DNA of 55,766 nt from Streptomyces sp. WZ.A104 (GTDB lineage: Bacteria; Actinomycetota; Actinomycetes; Streptomycetales; Streptomycetaceae): the NCBI RefSeq assembly GCF_002382885.1, contig NZ_NWVL01000054.1, forward strand, positions 1 through 55,766, read 5' to 3'. Shown one piece after another: positions 1 through 9,348 of the stretch (the first letter of the stretch is position 1; each line of letters begins with the position of its first letter). The translations under genes were made by a program, and so were the position numbers. Below the pieces are notes generated by a model. The model had not been told where the DNA came from, searched no databases, and saw only the letters and a program-made list of their open reading frames with translations.

Positions 1-1
1 T

Positions 2-3000
2 GAGCCGTTCGCGGCGTACGGCCCCGACGGCGGCGGCCCTGGCCACGGCTCCGGGGCCGGGACCGGCGTCGGGGCCGCGTTCGGCCTGCCGGCCCAGGCC
101 TCCGGGCCCTCCGCCCGCGCCTCGTACGACACCGCCCGGCCGGACCGCGCGGACCGCACCGAGGCCGGGCCTGGCGAGATCCCCGGACAGGGCACCCACG
201 CCCGCGGCGAGCAGTTCGACTATGCCGCGACGCCCCGGCGCAGCGGCATAGGGGCATGGGCGCGGCGGCTCACGGGCGGCGGCAGAAGCGAACAGGCCTC
301 GGGCCCGGGGGCGGGACGGCCCGGCGCGTCCGGATCCTCCCGCGCCCCGCGCGCTCCGGGCACCCCGCACGATCCGTACAGCTCAACGGCGTACGAGACC
401 TACGAGACCTACGAGTCGTCCGAGTCGACGGCATACGGCGCTTCCGCCGGTTCGTTCGGCCCCTCGGGCGGCTCTCCGGGAACGCCGTCCGGCCCGGGCG
501 GCTCGGAGGGCCCTGCGGCCGGGGGCGGCCATCTGGCGTCCCCCGCCTCCCCGCTCTCGCCCTTCTCCGCCCTGCCGTCCGCGCCCGCGGGCACCTGGCC
601 CGATCCGGCGGCCGTGCTGCTGACCGCGCTCGGCCCCGGGCCCCGGCTCTGGGAGCGCCACGCGGCGCACCCGGAGGCGCTGGTGGTGCGGCTCGGGACG
701 ACGGACCGGGCCGATGTGCCCGCCGTGCCGGTGACCGTGGGGCTGCGGGAGGCCGGTTCGCTGGGGCTCGCCGGTCCGCGCGCCCGGCTGGCGGGGCTGG
801 CCCGGGCGACGGTGGCGCAGCTCGCCGCGCTGCACTCCCCGTTCGACCTGGAGATCGTGCTCATCTCCACGGACCGCTCCCGCACGCTGGAGGAGCGGCG
901 ACGCGAGTGGGCCTGGCTGGGGTGGCTGCCGCATCTGCGCCCGACGCACGGTCAGGACTGCCGGCTGCTTCTCGCGTACGACCGTGAACAGGCGTCCGCC
1001 CGCACGGCCGAGCTGGTGCGCCGCCTCGACGAGGGCCCGCTCGGTCCGGGCTGGCCGAATCTGGACCGGGCCGCCGTGACGGAGGCCGCCCGGGAGCACA
1101 AGGGCCCGCACACGGTGGTCGTGCTGGACGGCGACCCCGGTACGGCGGCGCTGCGCGAGACCACGGCCCGGCTGGCCGGAGCGGGTGCGGCGGCCGGGAT
1201 CCATCTGATCTGTCTGGCCGAGACCCCGGCGGCCTCCCCCACCTCCCCGGTGGCCGCGACGTACGACGCCGCCTGCCGGGCCTCCATCGCCTTCCGCGAG
1301 TGCGGCGCGGTGGCGATGCTCAGCGGTGACGTCGCCACGGCGTTGCGCCTGCTGCGCACGGCGGGCGGACAGGCCGCGGGGCACGGCACTGTGGCCGCGG
1401 TGGACGCGGTGTCGGCGGCCTGGGCCGAGCGGTTCGGGCGGGCCCTGGCGCCGCTGCGCGAGGAGGGATCGGCCGCGCTGGCGGGCCGCCCGACGTCCGC
1501 CGCGCTGCCGCCGTCCGCCCGGCTGCTGGACGAGCTGGGCCTGGCCCGCGCCACACCGGCCTCACTGATGGCCCGCTGGGCGTCCACGGCGGAGGCCCAG
1601 CCGGGCGCCTCGGCCCCCAGGGCGGCAGCGGCTTCCCCGGCCGCCCGCGCGGACCTGGACAGCCCCGGCTCCGGCCGCACCCTCAGCACGGGCCCCCGCG
1701 TAGGCCCCCAGCGCACCGCGAGCACCCCCCACCAGCCCGATTCCGGCCACACGCCCTACCCGGCAGCGGGCACCCCCGACTCGGGCCGCACCCCGTACCC
1801 CGGCACCTCCGACTCCGACCGCACCCCGTACCCGGCCCGGGACGCGTACACCCCGTACCCGCCCCTGGACACCCACGGCTCCGGCCGCACGCCCTACCCG
1901 GCAGCGGGCACCCGCAACCCGGACCGCGCCCCGTCCCCGGGCACCGGCACCCCCGACTCGGGCCGCACTCCCTACCCGCCCCTCGACGCCCGCGACCCCG
2001 GCGCGGCTCCGGCCGCCGCACCCGGGCACGCCGTGCACGCCGGGCGGCCGGTGCTCGTGCTCGGGGCCGGGCCCCGGGGGGCCCTGAGCGTCGATCTCGC
2101 CGACGAGGGGCCGCATCTGCTGATCGAGGGGCCCCCGGGCAGCGGCCGCACCGAGCTGCTGCGGGCCGTCGCCGCGTCGCTCGCCGCCGCGGCCCGGCCC
2201 GACCGCCTCGGCATCCTGCTCGTCGACGGTTCCGGCGGTGAGCGGGGCGAGCGCGGGGAAGGGCTGCTTCCCTGTACGGAGCTGCCGCACGTCTTCACGC
2301 ACCTGGTGGCGTCCGACCCGGTCCGGATGCGGGAGTTCGCGCAGGCCCTGGGCGGTGAGCTGAAGCGGCGCGCCGAGCTGCTGGGCGACCTGGACTTCGC
2401 CGAGTGGCACGCGCGCTACGCCCGGCACGAGCAGCAGGCCACCCCCCGCGTCGTGGGCCAGCGGCCGCCGAGCGGCGCCGAGTGGGGGGGTGACCTGGAG
2501 TCCCCGGCCAGCGGCACCCTGCGGCTGCGCCCGGCCGCCGCGCGGTCCGCGGACCCGGGGCCGTCCCCGCTGCCCCGGCTCGTCGTCCTCGCCGACGACT
2601 TCGACGCGCTGGTCGCCCCCGCCCTCGGCAGCCCCGGACGCCCCGCCGCCGGTTCGGTGGTGCGGGCCCTGGAGGCCGTGGCCCGGGACGGCGGGCGGCT
2701 CGGGGTGCACCTCGTCGCCACCTCCGCGCGCCCCGACCGCACCGAGGACACCGAACTGGCCCGCGGCGCCCGGCTGCGCATCGTGCTGGACGCCCCCGTG
2801 CTGCCGCCGTCCCCGGACGAACCGGCCCCGGGACGCGGCAGACTGGGACACCCGGACGGCCGGGTGACGCCGTTCCAGGGGGGCCGGGTCACCGGCCGTA
2901 TCCCGCGTACGGCGACACTGCGCCCCACCGTCGTCCCGCTGGAGTGGGAGCGGATGGGCGATCCGCCGACCCGGCGCCCGGTCCGGGAGCTGGGTAACGG

Positions 3001-3097
3001 GCCCACCGACCTGGCGTTGCTCGCCAGCGCCCTGGAGCGCGCGGCCCGTTCCGTGAACGCCGAGCCGCTGCCCGGGCTTGTCCCGTTTCCGAACTGA
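2..3097 (+). CDS. FtsK/SpoIIIE-type ATPase (EccC-like), 5' truncated by window edge
   Basis: The frame is open from the first bases to the TGA at 3095-3097, so the true start and any N-terminal domain (an FHA domain is common in Streptomyces relatives) lie upstream. From about nt 590 to 1370 there is a domain resembling the first, non-canonical ATPase domain of EccC-like proteins (WPDP, ALGPGPRLWE, LPHLRP motifs). A low-complexity Pro/Thr/Tyr linker with repeated TPYP follows (about 1733-1987). A second FtsK-type domain has the P-loop GPPGSGRTELL near nt 2128-2160 and a Walker-B-like VVLADDFDAL near 2583. The P-loop has Arg where Lys is usual. These proteins are membrane-linked motor ATPases related to type VII secretion or DNA translocation; the substrate cannot be told from sequence. 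The next gene is 160 bp downstream on the same strand. Confidence 0.85.
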   Translation, partial: EPFAAYGPDGGGPGHGSGAGTGVGAAFGLPAQASGPSARASYDTARPDRADRTEAGPGEIPGQGTHARGEQFDYAATPRRSGIGAWARRLTGGGRSEQASGPGAGRPGASGSSRAPRAPGTPHDPYSSTAYETYETYESSESTAYGASAGSFGPSGGSPGTPSGPGGSEGPAAGGGHLASPASPLSPFSALPSAPAGTWPDPAAVLLTALGPGPRLWERHAAHPEALVVRLGTTDRADVPAVPVTVGLREAGSLGLAGPRARLAGLARATVAQLAALHSPFDLEIVLISTDRSRTLEERRREWAWLGWLPHLRPTHGQDCRLLLAYDREQASARTAELVRRLDEGPLGPGWPNLDRAAVTEAAREHKGPHTVVVLDGDPGTAALRETTARLAGAGAAAGIHLICLAETPAASPTSPVAATYDAACRASIAFRECGAVAMLSGDVATALRLLRTAGGQAAGHGTVAAVDAVSAAWAERFGRALAPLREEGSAALAGRPTSAALPPSARLLDELGLARATPASLMARWASTAEAQPGASAPRAAAASPAARADLDSPGSGRTLSTGPRVGPQRTASTPHQPDSGHTPYPAAGTPDSGRTPYPGTSDSDRTPYPARDAYTPYPPLDTHGSGRTPYPAAGTRNPDRAPSPGTGTPDSGRTPYPPLDARDPGAAPAAAPGHAVHAGRPVLVLGAGPRGALSVDLADEGPHLLIEGPPGSGRTELLRAVAASLAAAARPDRLGILLVDGSGGERGERGEGLLPCTELPHVFTHLVASDPVRMREFAQALGGELKRRAELLGDLDFAEWHARYARHEQQATPRVVGQRPPSGAEWGGDLESPASGTLRLRPAAARSADPGPSPLPRLVVLADDFDALVAPALGSPGRPAAGSVVRALEAVARDGGRLGVHLVATSARPDRTEDTELARGARLRIVLDAPVLPPSPDEPAPGRGRLGHPDGRVTPFQGGRVTGRIPRTATLRPTVVPLEWERMGDPPTRRPVRELGNGPTDLALLASALERAARSVNAEPLPGLVPFPN
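1733..1987 (+). repeat. Degenerate TPYP-coding tandem repeat in the ATPase linker
   Basis: Repeats of roughly 30-50 bp encode variants of DSGRTPYP, followed by AAGT, GTSD, ARDA or PLDA. Six TPYP copies and one APSP variant lie between the two ATPase domains. It is probably a flexible, length-variable linker. Confidence 0.7.
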
Positions 3098-3257
3098 CCT
3101 CTCTGCTGACGCGACGTCACGAGGCGGTCACGATCGTCGCGTTGGGCCCGACGGCGGTATTGCGGGGCCCGTGCCCCGGGCGTAGGACTGTGCGCACGGA
3201 CGACGGCGTCCGGGCACACGGACGTGACCGGGCGCGTACGGAAGAGACGGGGCAGGC

Positions 3258-4625
3258 ATGCGCACAACCTTCTCGATACGCAGGGCCGCGCTCGTGTTCG
3301 CGACGGTCGGCGCGCTCGCGCTCACCGGCTGTGGAAGCGACGACGGCGACGGCAAGAAGAAGTCGGGCGACGGCTCCGGCCAGGGCACGGACAACGCGCC
3401 CACGGTCACGCTGCCGAAACTGGACGGCGAGAGCATCTCCGTCGCCGCGGTCTGGACGGGACCGGAGCAGGCCAACTTCACCAAGGTGCTGGACGAGTTC
3501 GAGAAGCGTACGGGCGCGAGCGTCACCTTCGTACCGGCACAGGACCCGATCATCAACTTCCTGGGCACCAAGATCAAGGGCAGGCAGCCGCCGGACGTGG
3601 CGATGATCCCGCAGGTCGGGGCCGTACAGCAGGCGGTCGCGAAGAAGTGGGCCAAGCCGGTCGGGCCCGAGGCGCAGGCCCAGCTCACCAAGAACTACGC
3701 GCAGGTCTGGCAGGACCTCGGCGCGGTGGACGGCACCCAGTACGGCGTGTACTTCAAGGCCGCCAACAAGTCTCTGATCTGGTACAACGCCGCCGCGTTC
3801 GACAACGCGGGGGCGAGCGAGCCGAAGACCTGGAAGGACTTCCTGTCCACGGCGGAGACCGTCTCGGCCTCCGGCGTCACCCCGGTCTCGGTCGGCGGCG
3901 CGGACGGCTGGACGCTGACCGACTGGTTCGAGAACGTCTACCTGTCCCAGGCGGGCCCGGAGAAGTACGACCAGCTGGCGAAGCACGAGATCCCGTGGAC
4001 CGACCCGTCGGTGAAGGACGCGCTGTCCACGCTCGCCGAGTTGTTCGGCAGGCCGGAGCTGATCGCGGGCGGTGCCGACGGGGCGCTCCAGACGGAGTTC
4101 CCGACGTCGGTGACGCAGACGTTCACCGGCGGCGACCAGCCCAAGGGCGCGATGGTCTTCGAGGGTGACTTCGTCGCCGTCAACATCGCGCAGACCGAGG
4201 CGAAGATCGGTACGGACGCCAAGGTCTTCCCGTTCCCGGCGGTCGGTGCGGACTCCCCCGTGGTGACCGGCGGCGACGCGGCGATCGCGCTGAAGGACAC
4301 CAAGGGCGCGCAGGCGTTGCTGACGTGGCTGGCCTCGGCCGACGCGGCGAAGATCTGGGCCGGGGCGGGCGGGTTCATCTCCCCGAACAAGGCCCTGGAC
4401 CTGAAGGCGTACCCGAACGAGGTGCAGCGCACCATGGCCGAGGCGCTGGTGAAGGCCGGTGACGACGTCCGGTTCGACATGTCCGACCAGGCCCCGCAGT
4501 CGTTCGGCGGGACGCCGGGGGCGGGCGAGTGGAAGATCCTCCAGGACTTCCTGAAGAACCCGAAGGACATCGCGGGGACCCAGAAACAGCTGGAGTCCGC
4601 GGCGGCCAAGGCGTACAAGAGCTGA
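3258..4625 (+). CDS. Sugar ABC transporter substrate-binding lipoprotein
   Basis: 455 aa. The N-terminus has basic residues, a hydrophobic stretch and a lipobox LALTGC with the lipidated Cys at residue 25, followed by a Gly/Asp/Lys-rich linker. The rest fits the extracellular solute-binding protein family 1 fold (maltose/alpha-glucoside type), including VAAVWTGPEQANF, PDVAMIPQVG and GAMVFEGDF. It would capture a sugar outside the membrane and deliver it to the two permeases that follow. The stop is 4 nt before the next GTG start, so the three genes form one operon. The exact sugar is not identifiable; the closest resemblance I recognise is to alpha-glucoside binders. No glycosidase or LacI-type regulator lies beside it. 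Confidence 0.85.
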   Translation: MRTTFSIRRAALVFATVGALALTGCGSDDGDGKKKSGDGSGQGTDNAPTVTLPKLDGESISVAAVWTGPEQANFTKVLDEFEKRTGASVTFVPAQDPIINFLGTKIKGRQPPDVAMIPQVGAVQQAVAKKWAKPVGPEAQAQLTKNYAQVWQDLGAVDGTQYGVYFKAANKSLIWYNAAAFDNAGASEPKTWKDFLSTAETVSASGVTPVSVGGADGWTLTDWFENVYLSQAGPEKYDQLAKHEIPWTDPSVKDALSTLAELFGRPELIAGGADGALQTEFPTSVTQTFTGGDQPKGAMVFEGDFVAVNIAQTEAKIGTDAKVFPFPAVGADSPVVTGGDAAIALKDTKGAQALLTWLASADAAKIWAGAGGFISPNKALDLKAYPNEVQRTMAEALVKAGDDVRFDMSDQAPQSFGGTPGAGEWKILQDFLKNPKDIAGTQKQLESAAAKAYKS

Positions 4626-4629
4626 CGCG

Positions 4630-6012
4630 GTGGCGACCACGAACGCGGAGGGTGCCGGTGCGGCGCCCTCCGCAGACACGGACCCGCGCCCGTCCCCGCC
4701 GCCGCCGTCAAAGACCCTCAAGAGTGTGACGGCCACCCGCCGGGCCGTCGCGGCGGTGTTCCTGCTGCCCACGCTGGTGCTGCTCGGCGCGCTGGTGCTG
4801 TATCCGATCGGGTACTCGGTCTACCGGTCGTTCTTCGACCAGGCCGGTACGGGCTTCGCCGGGATCGACAACTACACCGCGCTGTTCACCGACGACACGA
4901 TCCTCACGGCGGTGAAGAACAACGCGATCTGGGTGGTCTTCGCCCCGACGGTCGCCACCGCACTCGGGCTGATCTTCGCGGTGCTGACCGAACGCATCCG
5001 CTGGGGAACCGCGTTCAAACTGATCGTCTTCATGCCGATGGCGATCTCGATGCTGGCGGCGGGCATCATCTTCCGGCTGGTGTACGACCAGGCCCCCGAG
5101 CGCGGGGTGGCCAACGCGGTCGCGGTGAGCGTGCACGACATGTTCACCGAGTCCGCGGGCTTCCCGAAGGCACGCCCGCTGCCCGTCCACCCGCTGGAGG
5201 AGGGCGACGGCGGGACCTTCGTGTCCAAGGAGCCGATCCGGGCGGGCCAGCCGCTGCGGGTGCCGCTGGTCGGTGTGGCCCCGGCGAAGATGCCGGGCGA
5301 CGCGCGGCCGGCCGAGGGCGCCCCGGCGGCGTCCGGCGACGGAATCAGCGGCACGGCCTGGCTGGACTTCACCCGGGGCGGCGGCGGAAAGCCCAACGTC
5401 GTCGACCCGGAGGAGCTGGGGCTCAAGGGGCTGAAGGTCGAGGCGGTGAGGGACGGGAAGGTCGTCGCCACGGCCACGGCGCGCGCGGACGGTGTGTTCA
5501 CCCTGCCCGCCTCGGCGGACGGAGCCCGACTGCGCCTGCCCGCCGACAACTTCCGCGAGCCGTACAACGGTGTCGACTGGCTCGGCCCGTCCCTCGTGAC
5601 ACCGGGGATCATCGGCAGTTACGTGTGGATGTGGGCCGGGTTCGCGATGGTGCTGATCGCGGCGGGCCTGGCCGGTCTGCCGCGCGAACTCCTGGAGGCG
5701 GCCAGGGTGGACGGCGCGAACGAGTGGCAGGTGTTCCGCCGGATCACCGTGCCGATGCTCGCGCCCGTCCTGGCGGTGGTCCTGGTGACGCTGATGATCA
5801 ACGTGCTGAAGGTCTTCGACCTGGTGTTCATCATCGCGCCGGGCTCCTCCCAGGACGACGCGAACGTCCTGGCGCTCCAGCTGTACCGGTCCTCGTTCGG
5901 CACGGACGCGGACCTGGGGATCGGCAGCGCGATCGCGGTGCTTCTGCTGCTGCTGGTGATCCCGGTGATGCTGTTCAACATCCGCCAGATGCGGAAGGAG
6001 GGGCGACGATGA
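4630..6012 (+). CDS. Sugar ABC transporter permease, MalF-type, with extracytoplasmic insert domain
   Basis: 460 aa from a GTG start 4 nt after the binding-protein stop. Predicted membrane helices lie near residues 39-62, 97-118, 128-152, 326-349, 375-395 and 425-450. The cytoplasmic EAA loop (EAARVDGANEWQVFRR) is at about 356-371. Between helices 3 and 4 is an unusually long insert (about 155-325). Its second half (about 239-305, from ISGTAWLDF) looks like a small beta-sandwich of the carboxypeptidase-regulatory/SdrD type. Typical sugar permeases of this class are about 290-330 aa. The stop overlaps the next start (ATGA), so translation is probably coupled. Confidence 0.88.
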   Translation: MATTNAEGAGAAPSADTDPRPSPPPPSKTLKSVTATRRAVAAVFLLPTLVLLGALVLYPIGYSVYRSFFDQAGTGFAGIDNYTALFTDDTILTAVKNNAIWVVFAPTVATALGLIFAVLTERIRWGTAFKLIVFMPMAISMLAAGIIFRLVYDQAPERGVANAVAVSVHDMFTESAGFPKARPLPVHPLEEGDGGTFVSKEPIRAGQPLRVPLVGVAPAKMPGDARPAEGAPAASGDGISGTAWLDFTRGGGGKPNVVDPEELGLKGLKVEAVRDGKVVATATARADGVFTLPASADGARLRLPADNFREPYNGVDWLGPSLVTPGIIGSYVWMWAGFAMVLIAAGLAGLPRELLEAARVDGANEWQVFRRITVPMLAPVLAVVLVTLMINVLKVFDLVFIIAPGSSQDDANVLALQLYRSSFGTDADLGIGSAIAVLLLLLVIPVMLFNIRQMRKEGRR

Positions 6013-6905
6013 GCGGCACACCGACGGTGAGCACCCTCGAAGCGGCCAAGGCCAGGCGGCCCCTCGGCGCGCGCGTCGCCGCCCTCCTCGGCGGCGGGGT
6101 CATGCGGGTCCTGCTGATCCTGGTGGCCCTGTTCTGGCTGATGCCGACGATCGGCCTGCTGCTGTCCTCGCTGCGCGGACCGCAGGACATCGCGGCGACC
6201 GGCTGGTGGAAGATCTTCACCGCCCCGTCCGAGCTGACCTTCGAGAACTACCAACGCCTGCTGGACAATTCGACGATCACCGGCTCCCTCCTCAGCACCA
6301 TCATGATCACTGTGCCGTCCACCGTCCTGGTGGTGGTGATCGGCTCGCTCGCCGGATACGCCTTCGCCTGGATGGACTTCCCCGGCCGCGACTGGTGGTT
6401 CCTGCTGGTGGTCGGGCTGCTGGTGGTGCCGGTGCAGGTCGCACTGATCCCGGTGTCCGAACTCTTCGGCACCATCGGGATCTTCGAGACGACGCTCGGG
6501 GTCGTGCTGTTCCACACGGCCTTCGGACTGCCGTTCGCGATCTTCCTGCTGCGGAACTTCTTCGCGGAGATCCCGCGCGAACTGCTGGAGGCCGCACGGC
6601 TCGACGGGGCGGGCGAGATCCGGCTCTTCACCCGGGTCGTGATGCCGCTGGGCGGTCCGGCGATCGCCTCGCTCGGGATCTTCCAGTTCCTGTGGGTGTG
6701 GAACGACATGCTGGTCGCGCTGATCTTCGCGGACTCAGGATCGCCGCCGATCACTGTGGCGTTGCAGCAGCAGGTACGCCAGTTCGGCAACAACATCGAC
6801 GTGCTCGCGCCCGGCGCGTTCATGTCGATGGTGATCCCGCTGGCGGTGTTCTTCGCCTTCCAGCGGCAGTTCGTCAACGGCGTCATGGCGGGGGCCGTCA
6901 AGTAG
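6009..6905 (+). CDS. Sugar ABC transporter permease, MalG-type
   Basis: 298 aa. The ATG at 6009 overlaps the stop of the preceding permease (ATGA), so this start was chosen over in-frame codons further upstream. Six membrane helices are evident, the first at about residues 31-54. The EAA loop (LLEAARLDGAGEIRLFTR) falls at about 191-208. It pairs with the MalF-type permease to form the channel. No ABC ATPase gene follows: a strong hairpin at 6947-6980 ends the operon. The importer therefore probably uses a shared ATPase such as MsiK encoded elsewhere, which is known for many Streptomyces sugar importers; that is inference here. Confidence 0.9.
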   Translation: MSGTPTVSTLEAAKARRPLGARVAALLGGGVMRVLLILVALFWLMPTIGLLLSSLRGPQDIAATGWWKIFTAPSELTFENYQRLLDNSTITGSLLSTIMITVPSTVLVVVIGSLAGYAFAWMDFPGRDWWFLLVVGLLVVPVQVALIPVSELFGTIGIFETTLGVVLFHTAFGLPFAIFLLRNFFAEIPRELLEAARLDGAGEIRLFTRVVMPLGGPAIASLGIFQFLWVWNDMLVALIFADSGSPPITVALQQQVRQFGNNIDVLAPGAFMSMVIPLAVFFAFQRQFVNGVMAGAVK

Positions 6906-6946
6906 GCCGGAAGAACGCCCAAGTCCGCACATCCGTACGTCAATCC

Positions 6947-6980
6947 GAAGCGGCCCGGCTCCCCGGAACCGGGCCGCTTC
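6947..6980. terminator. Hairpin terminator after the sugar importer operon
   Basis: Perfect 12-bp stem (6947-6958 with 6969-6980, gaagcggcccgg) and 10-nt loop, 41 nt after the permease stop. There is no T-run, as is usual in Streptomyces. Confidence 0.7.
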
Positions 6981-7083
6981 GCCGTGCGCGTCCCCCGATT
7001 GCCGCGTCCGGCGTAACTCTGTCATTCCATCCGACGTTTGAGGTCTGCCTGGTTCCCGCGAACGAACGACCCATGGATGTGTA

Positions 7084-9348
7084 GTGCCCCGGTTCTCCGT
7101 CATCGTGCCCGCATTCCGGGTCCAGGCGTATCTGCACGCGTGTCTGGATTCCGTGCTGAGCCAGTCCTTCAAGGACTACGAGATCATCGTGGTCGACGAC
7201 CGCTCCCCCGACGCCTGCGGTGCGATCGCCGACGAGTACGCCCGCCGGGACCCCCGCGTCACCGCCCTCCACCTGCCCCGCAACACCGGTCTCGGCCCGG
7301 CTCGCAACGCCGGGATGGCGCGGGCGAGCGGCGACTACCTGATCTTCCTCGACGGCGACGACACCCTGCTGCCGGACGCGCTCCAGGCCATCGCCGACCG
7401 GATCGGGGCGACCGGCGAACCCGACGTCCTGATGTACGACTACGCCCGGACGTACTGGTCGGGCCGCAGCGTGCGCAACGTCCTGGCCGCCCATCTCGAC
7501 GAGAGCGGCCCGGCCTCCTTCCGGCTCACCGACCGCCCCGAGCTGCTGCAACTCCTCATGGTCGTCTGGAACAAGGCGTACCGCCGCGCGTTCGTCGAGG
7601 CCGAGGGCTTCGCCTTCCCCCCCGGCTACTACGAGGACACCCCCTGGACCTACCCGGTGCTGATGTCGGCCGGGTCGATCGCGGTCCTGGACGCGGTCTG
7701 CGTCTCCTACCGGCAGCGGCGGCGCGGAAACATCCTCTCCACCACCAGCGAGAAGCACTTCGACGTCTTCGACCAGTACGACCGGGTCTTCGCGTTCATC
7801 GACTCCCGCCCCCCACTGGCTCCCTGGCGGCCGGTGATGTACCGGCGGATGCTCGACCACTACTCGGCCCTGTTCGCCTCGCGGGACCGGCTGCCGCCGC
7901 ACAGCCGGGCCGCGTTCTTCCGCCGGGCGACCGCGTCCTGCCGCCGCCATCACGCGCCCGGGGCTCCTGCCCCCCGCCGCGCGCTGCTGCGGCACGGGCT
8001 GATGCGGCTCGGTGCGCGGCGCACCTACCGGACGCTGTCGGGGGCCCAGCGGCTGGGCGGGCGGCTGCGGCGGGGCTCGGCCGCGGTGCGCCGGGCGGTG
8101 CGGAGTACGGCGCACCAGGTGCACTACCGCGTCCAGTTGCGGCTGCCGCTGCGCTCCCGGTACGCGGTGTTCGCCGCACGGGGGAACCGGGGCTTCACGG
8201 GCAGCCCGGCGGCGATCGAGGCGAAAGCGCGCGAGCTGGTCCCGGGGCTGCGGACGGCATGGATCTGTCGCCCCGTCGATGCCCACACCGTGCCCACCGG
8301 CACCCGGCACCTCGCGCCGGACACCTTCGCCTACTGGACGGCACTGGCCCGCTCCGCGTACCTCGTGAACAACGCCCCCTTCGACCGCCGGCTGGTCAAG
8401 CGCCGGGGGCAGATCCTGCTCCAGACCCACGAGGGCACTCCGCTGCGGACCGTGGGCACCGATCTCCTGGACCGGCCCGCCGCCGCCCGGGGCACCGACT
8501 TCGAGCAGCTGCTGCGCTCCGTGGACACCTGGGACTTCTCGCTCTCCGCGAACCCGCACGCCACCCTCGTACGGGAGCGGGCCTATCCGTCCGCGTACAC
8601 GACGCTGGAGTACGGCTCCCCCAGCAATGACGTCTATCACCGCACCGGCCCGGCCGATGTGGCCCGGCTGCGCGAGACGCTGGGAATCCCGGCGGGCAGT
8701 ACGGCCCTGCTGTACGCCCCGGAGCACCGCGACTACCGGCGGGCGCAGCGGCCGGTGCTGGATCTGGAGCGGCTGATCCGGGTCCTGGGCCCGCGGTTCG
8801 TCATCCTGGCCCGTACGCCCCACCCGGTCGCCCCCGGCTGCGGCCGCCGTACGCCGCATCCCCGGATCATCGACGTCGGCGCCCACCGGTCCGTCGAGAC
8901 GCTGGCCCTCGCCTCCGACGCCCTGATCACGGACTACGCGTCGCTGATGTTCGACTACGTCAACCTGGACCGCCCGGTGGTCCTGCACCTGGAGGACATC
9001 GAGGCGTACGAAGCGGCACGGGGCACGTACTTCGACATCACCGCGTTCCCGCCCGGCATCATCGCCCGCAGTCAGGACGAGCTGTTCGACATCTTCGCCA
9101 CGGACCACTGGCGCGGCTCCCGCTCGGCGCAGCTGCGGGCCGCCTTCAGGGCCCGGTTCTGCCCGTACGACGACGGGTACGCCGCCGAGCGCGTGGTGCG
9201 GCGGGTCTTCCTCGGGGAGACGGACGGGCTGCCGCTGCCGGTGCCGTCCACGGCTCGCCGGACGCCCGGTGCGCTGCCCGCGCAGGAGAAGAGGGCCCGG
9301 TCCTGGGCCCAGGAGCTCCCGGCGGGTTCAGCGCTCCAGGGACGCTGA
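7084..9348 (+). CDS. GT2 glycosyltransferase fused to divergent CDP-glycerol glycerophosphotransferase (TagF-like) domain
   Basis: 754 aa from the GTG at 7084, giving a GT2 N-terminus FSVIVPAF. Residues 1 to about 110 are a GT-A fold with the nucleotide-binding VVDD (36-39) and metal-binding LDGDD (89-93) intact. After a linker, residues from about 360 to the end match the CDP-glycerol glycerophosphotransferase family. The usual HHGTPLK or WHGTPLK motif reads HEGTPLR (449-455), with Glu450 at the catalytic His position. DYSS is DYAS (617-620), the usual RxH motif is TPHP (His580), and GYPRND is replaced by GSPSND. The GT2 half is probably active, while the TagF half may be inactive or altered. 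It probably works on wall-polymer synthesis at the cytoplasmic membrane face. It stands apart, convergent with the GT4 gene. Confidence 0.85.
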   Translation: MPRFSVIVPAFRVQAYLHACLDSVLSQSFKDYEIIVVDDRSPDACGAIADEYARRDPRVTALHLPRNTGLGPARNAGMARASGDYLIFLDGDDTLLPDALQAIADRIGATGEPDVLMYDYARTYWSGRSVRNVLAAHLDESGPASFRLTDRPELLQLLMVVWNKAYRRAFVEAEGFAFPPGYYEDTPWTYPVLMSAGSIAVLDAVCVSYRQRRRGNILSTTSEKHFDVFDQYDRVFAFIDSRPPLAPWRPVMYRRMLDHYSALFASRDRLPPHSRAAFFRRATASCRRHHAPGAPAPRRALLRHGLMRLGARRTYRTLSGAQRLGGRLRRGSAAVRRAVRSTAHQVHYRVQLRLPLRSRYAVFAARGNRGFTGSPAAIEAKARELVPGLRTAWICRPVDAHTVPTGTRHLAPDTFAYWTALARSAYLVNNAPFDRRLVKRRGQILLQTHEGTPLRTVGTDLLDRPAAARGTDFEQLLRSVDTWDFSLSANPHATLVRERAYPSAYTTLEYGSPSNDVYHRTGPADVARLRETLGIPAGSTALLYAPEHRDYRRAQRPVLDLERLIRVLGPRFVILARTPHPVAPGCGRRTPHPRIIDVGAHRSVETLALASDALITDYASLMFDYVNLDRPVVLHLEDIEAYEAARGTYFDITAFPPGIIARSQDELFDIFATDHWRGSRSAQLRAAFRARFCPYDDGYAAERVVRRVFLGETDGLPLPVPSTARRTPGALPAQEKRARSWAQELPAGSALQGR

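Noticed and set aside
3163..3178. Terminator hairpin after the FtsK-type gene
   Set aside because: The stem is only 6 bp and lies close to the next gene's start. It is too weak to call.
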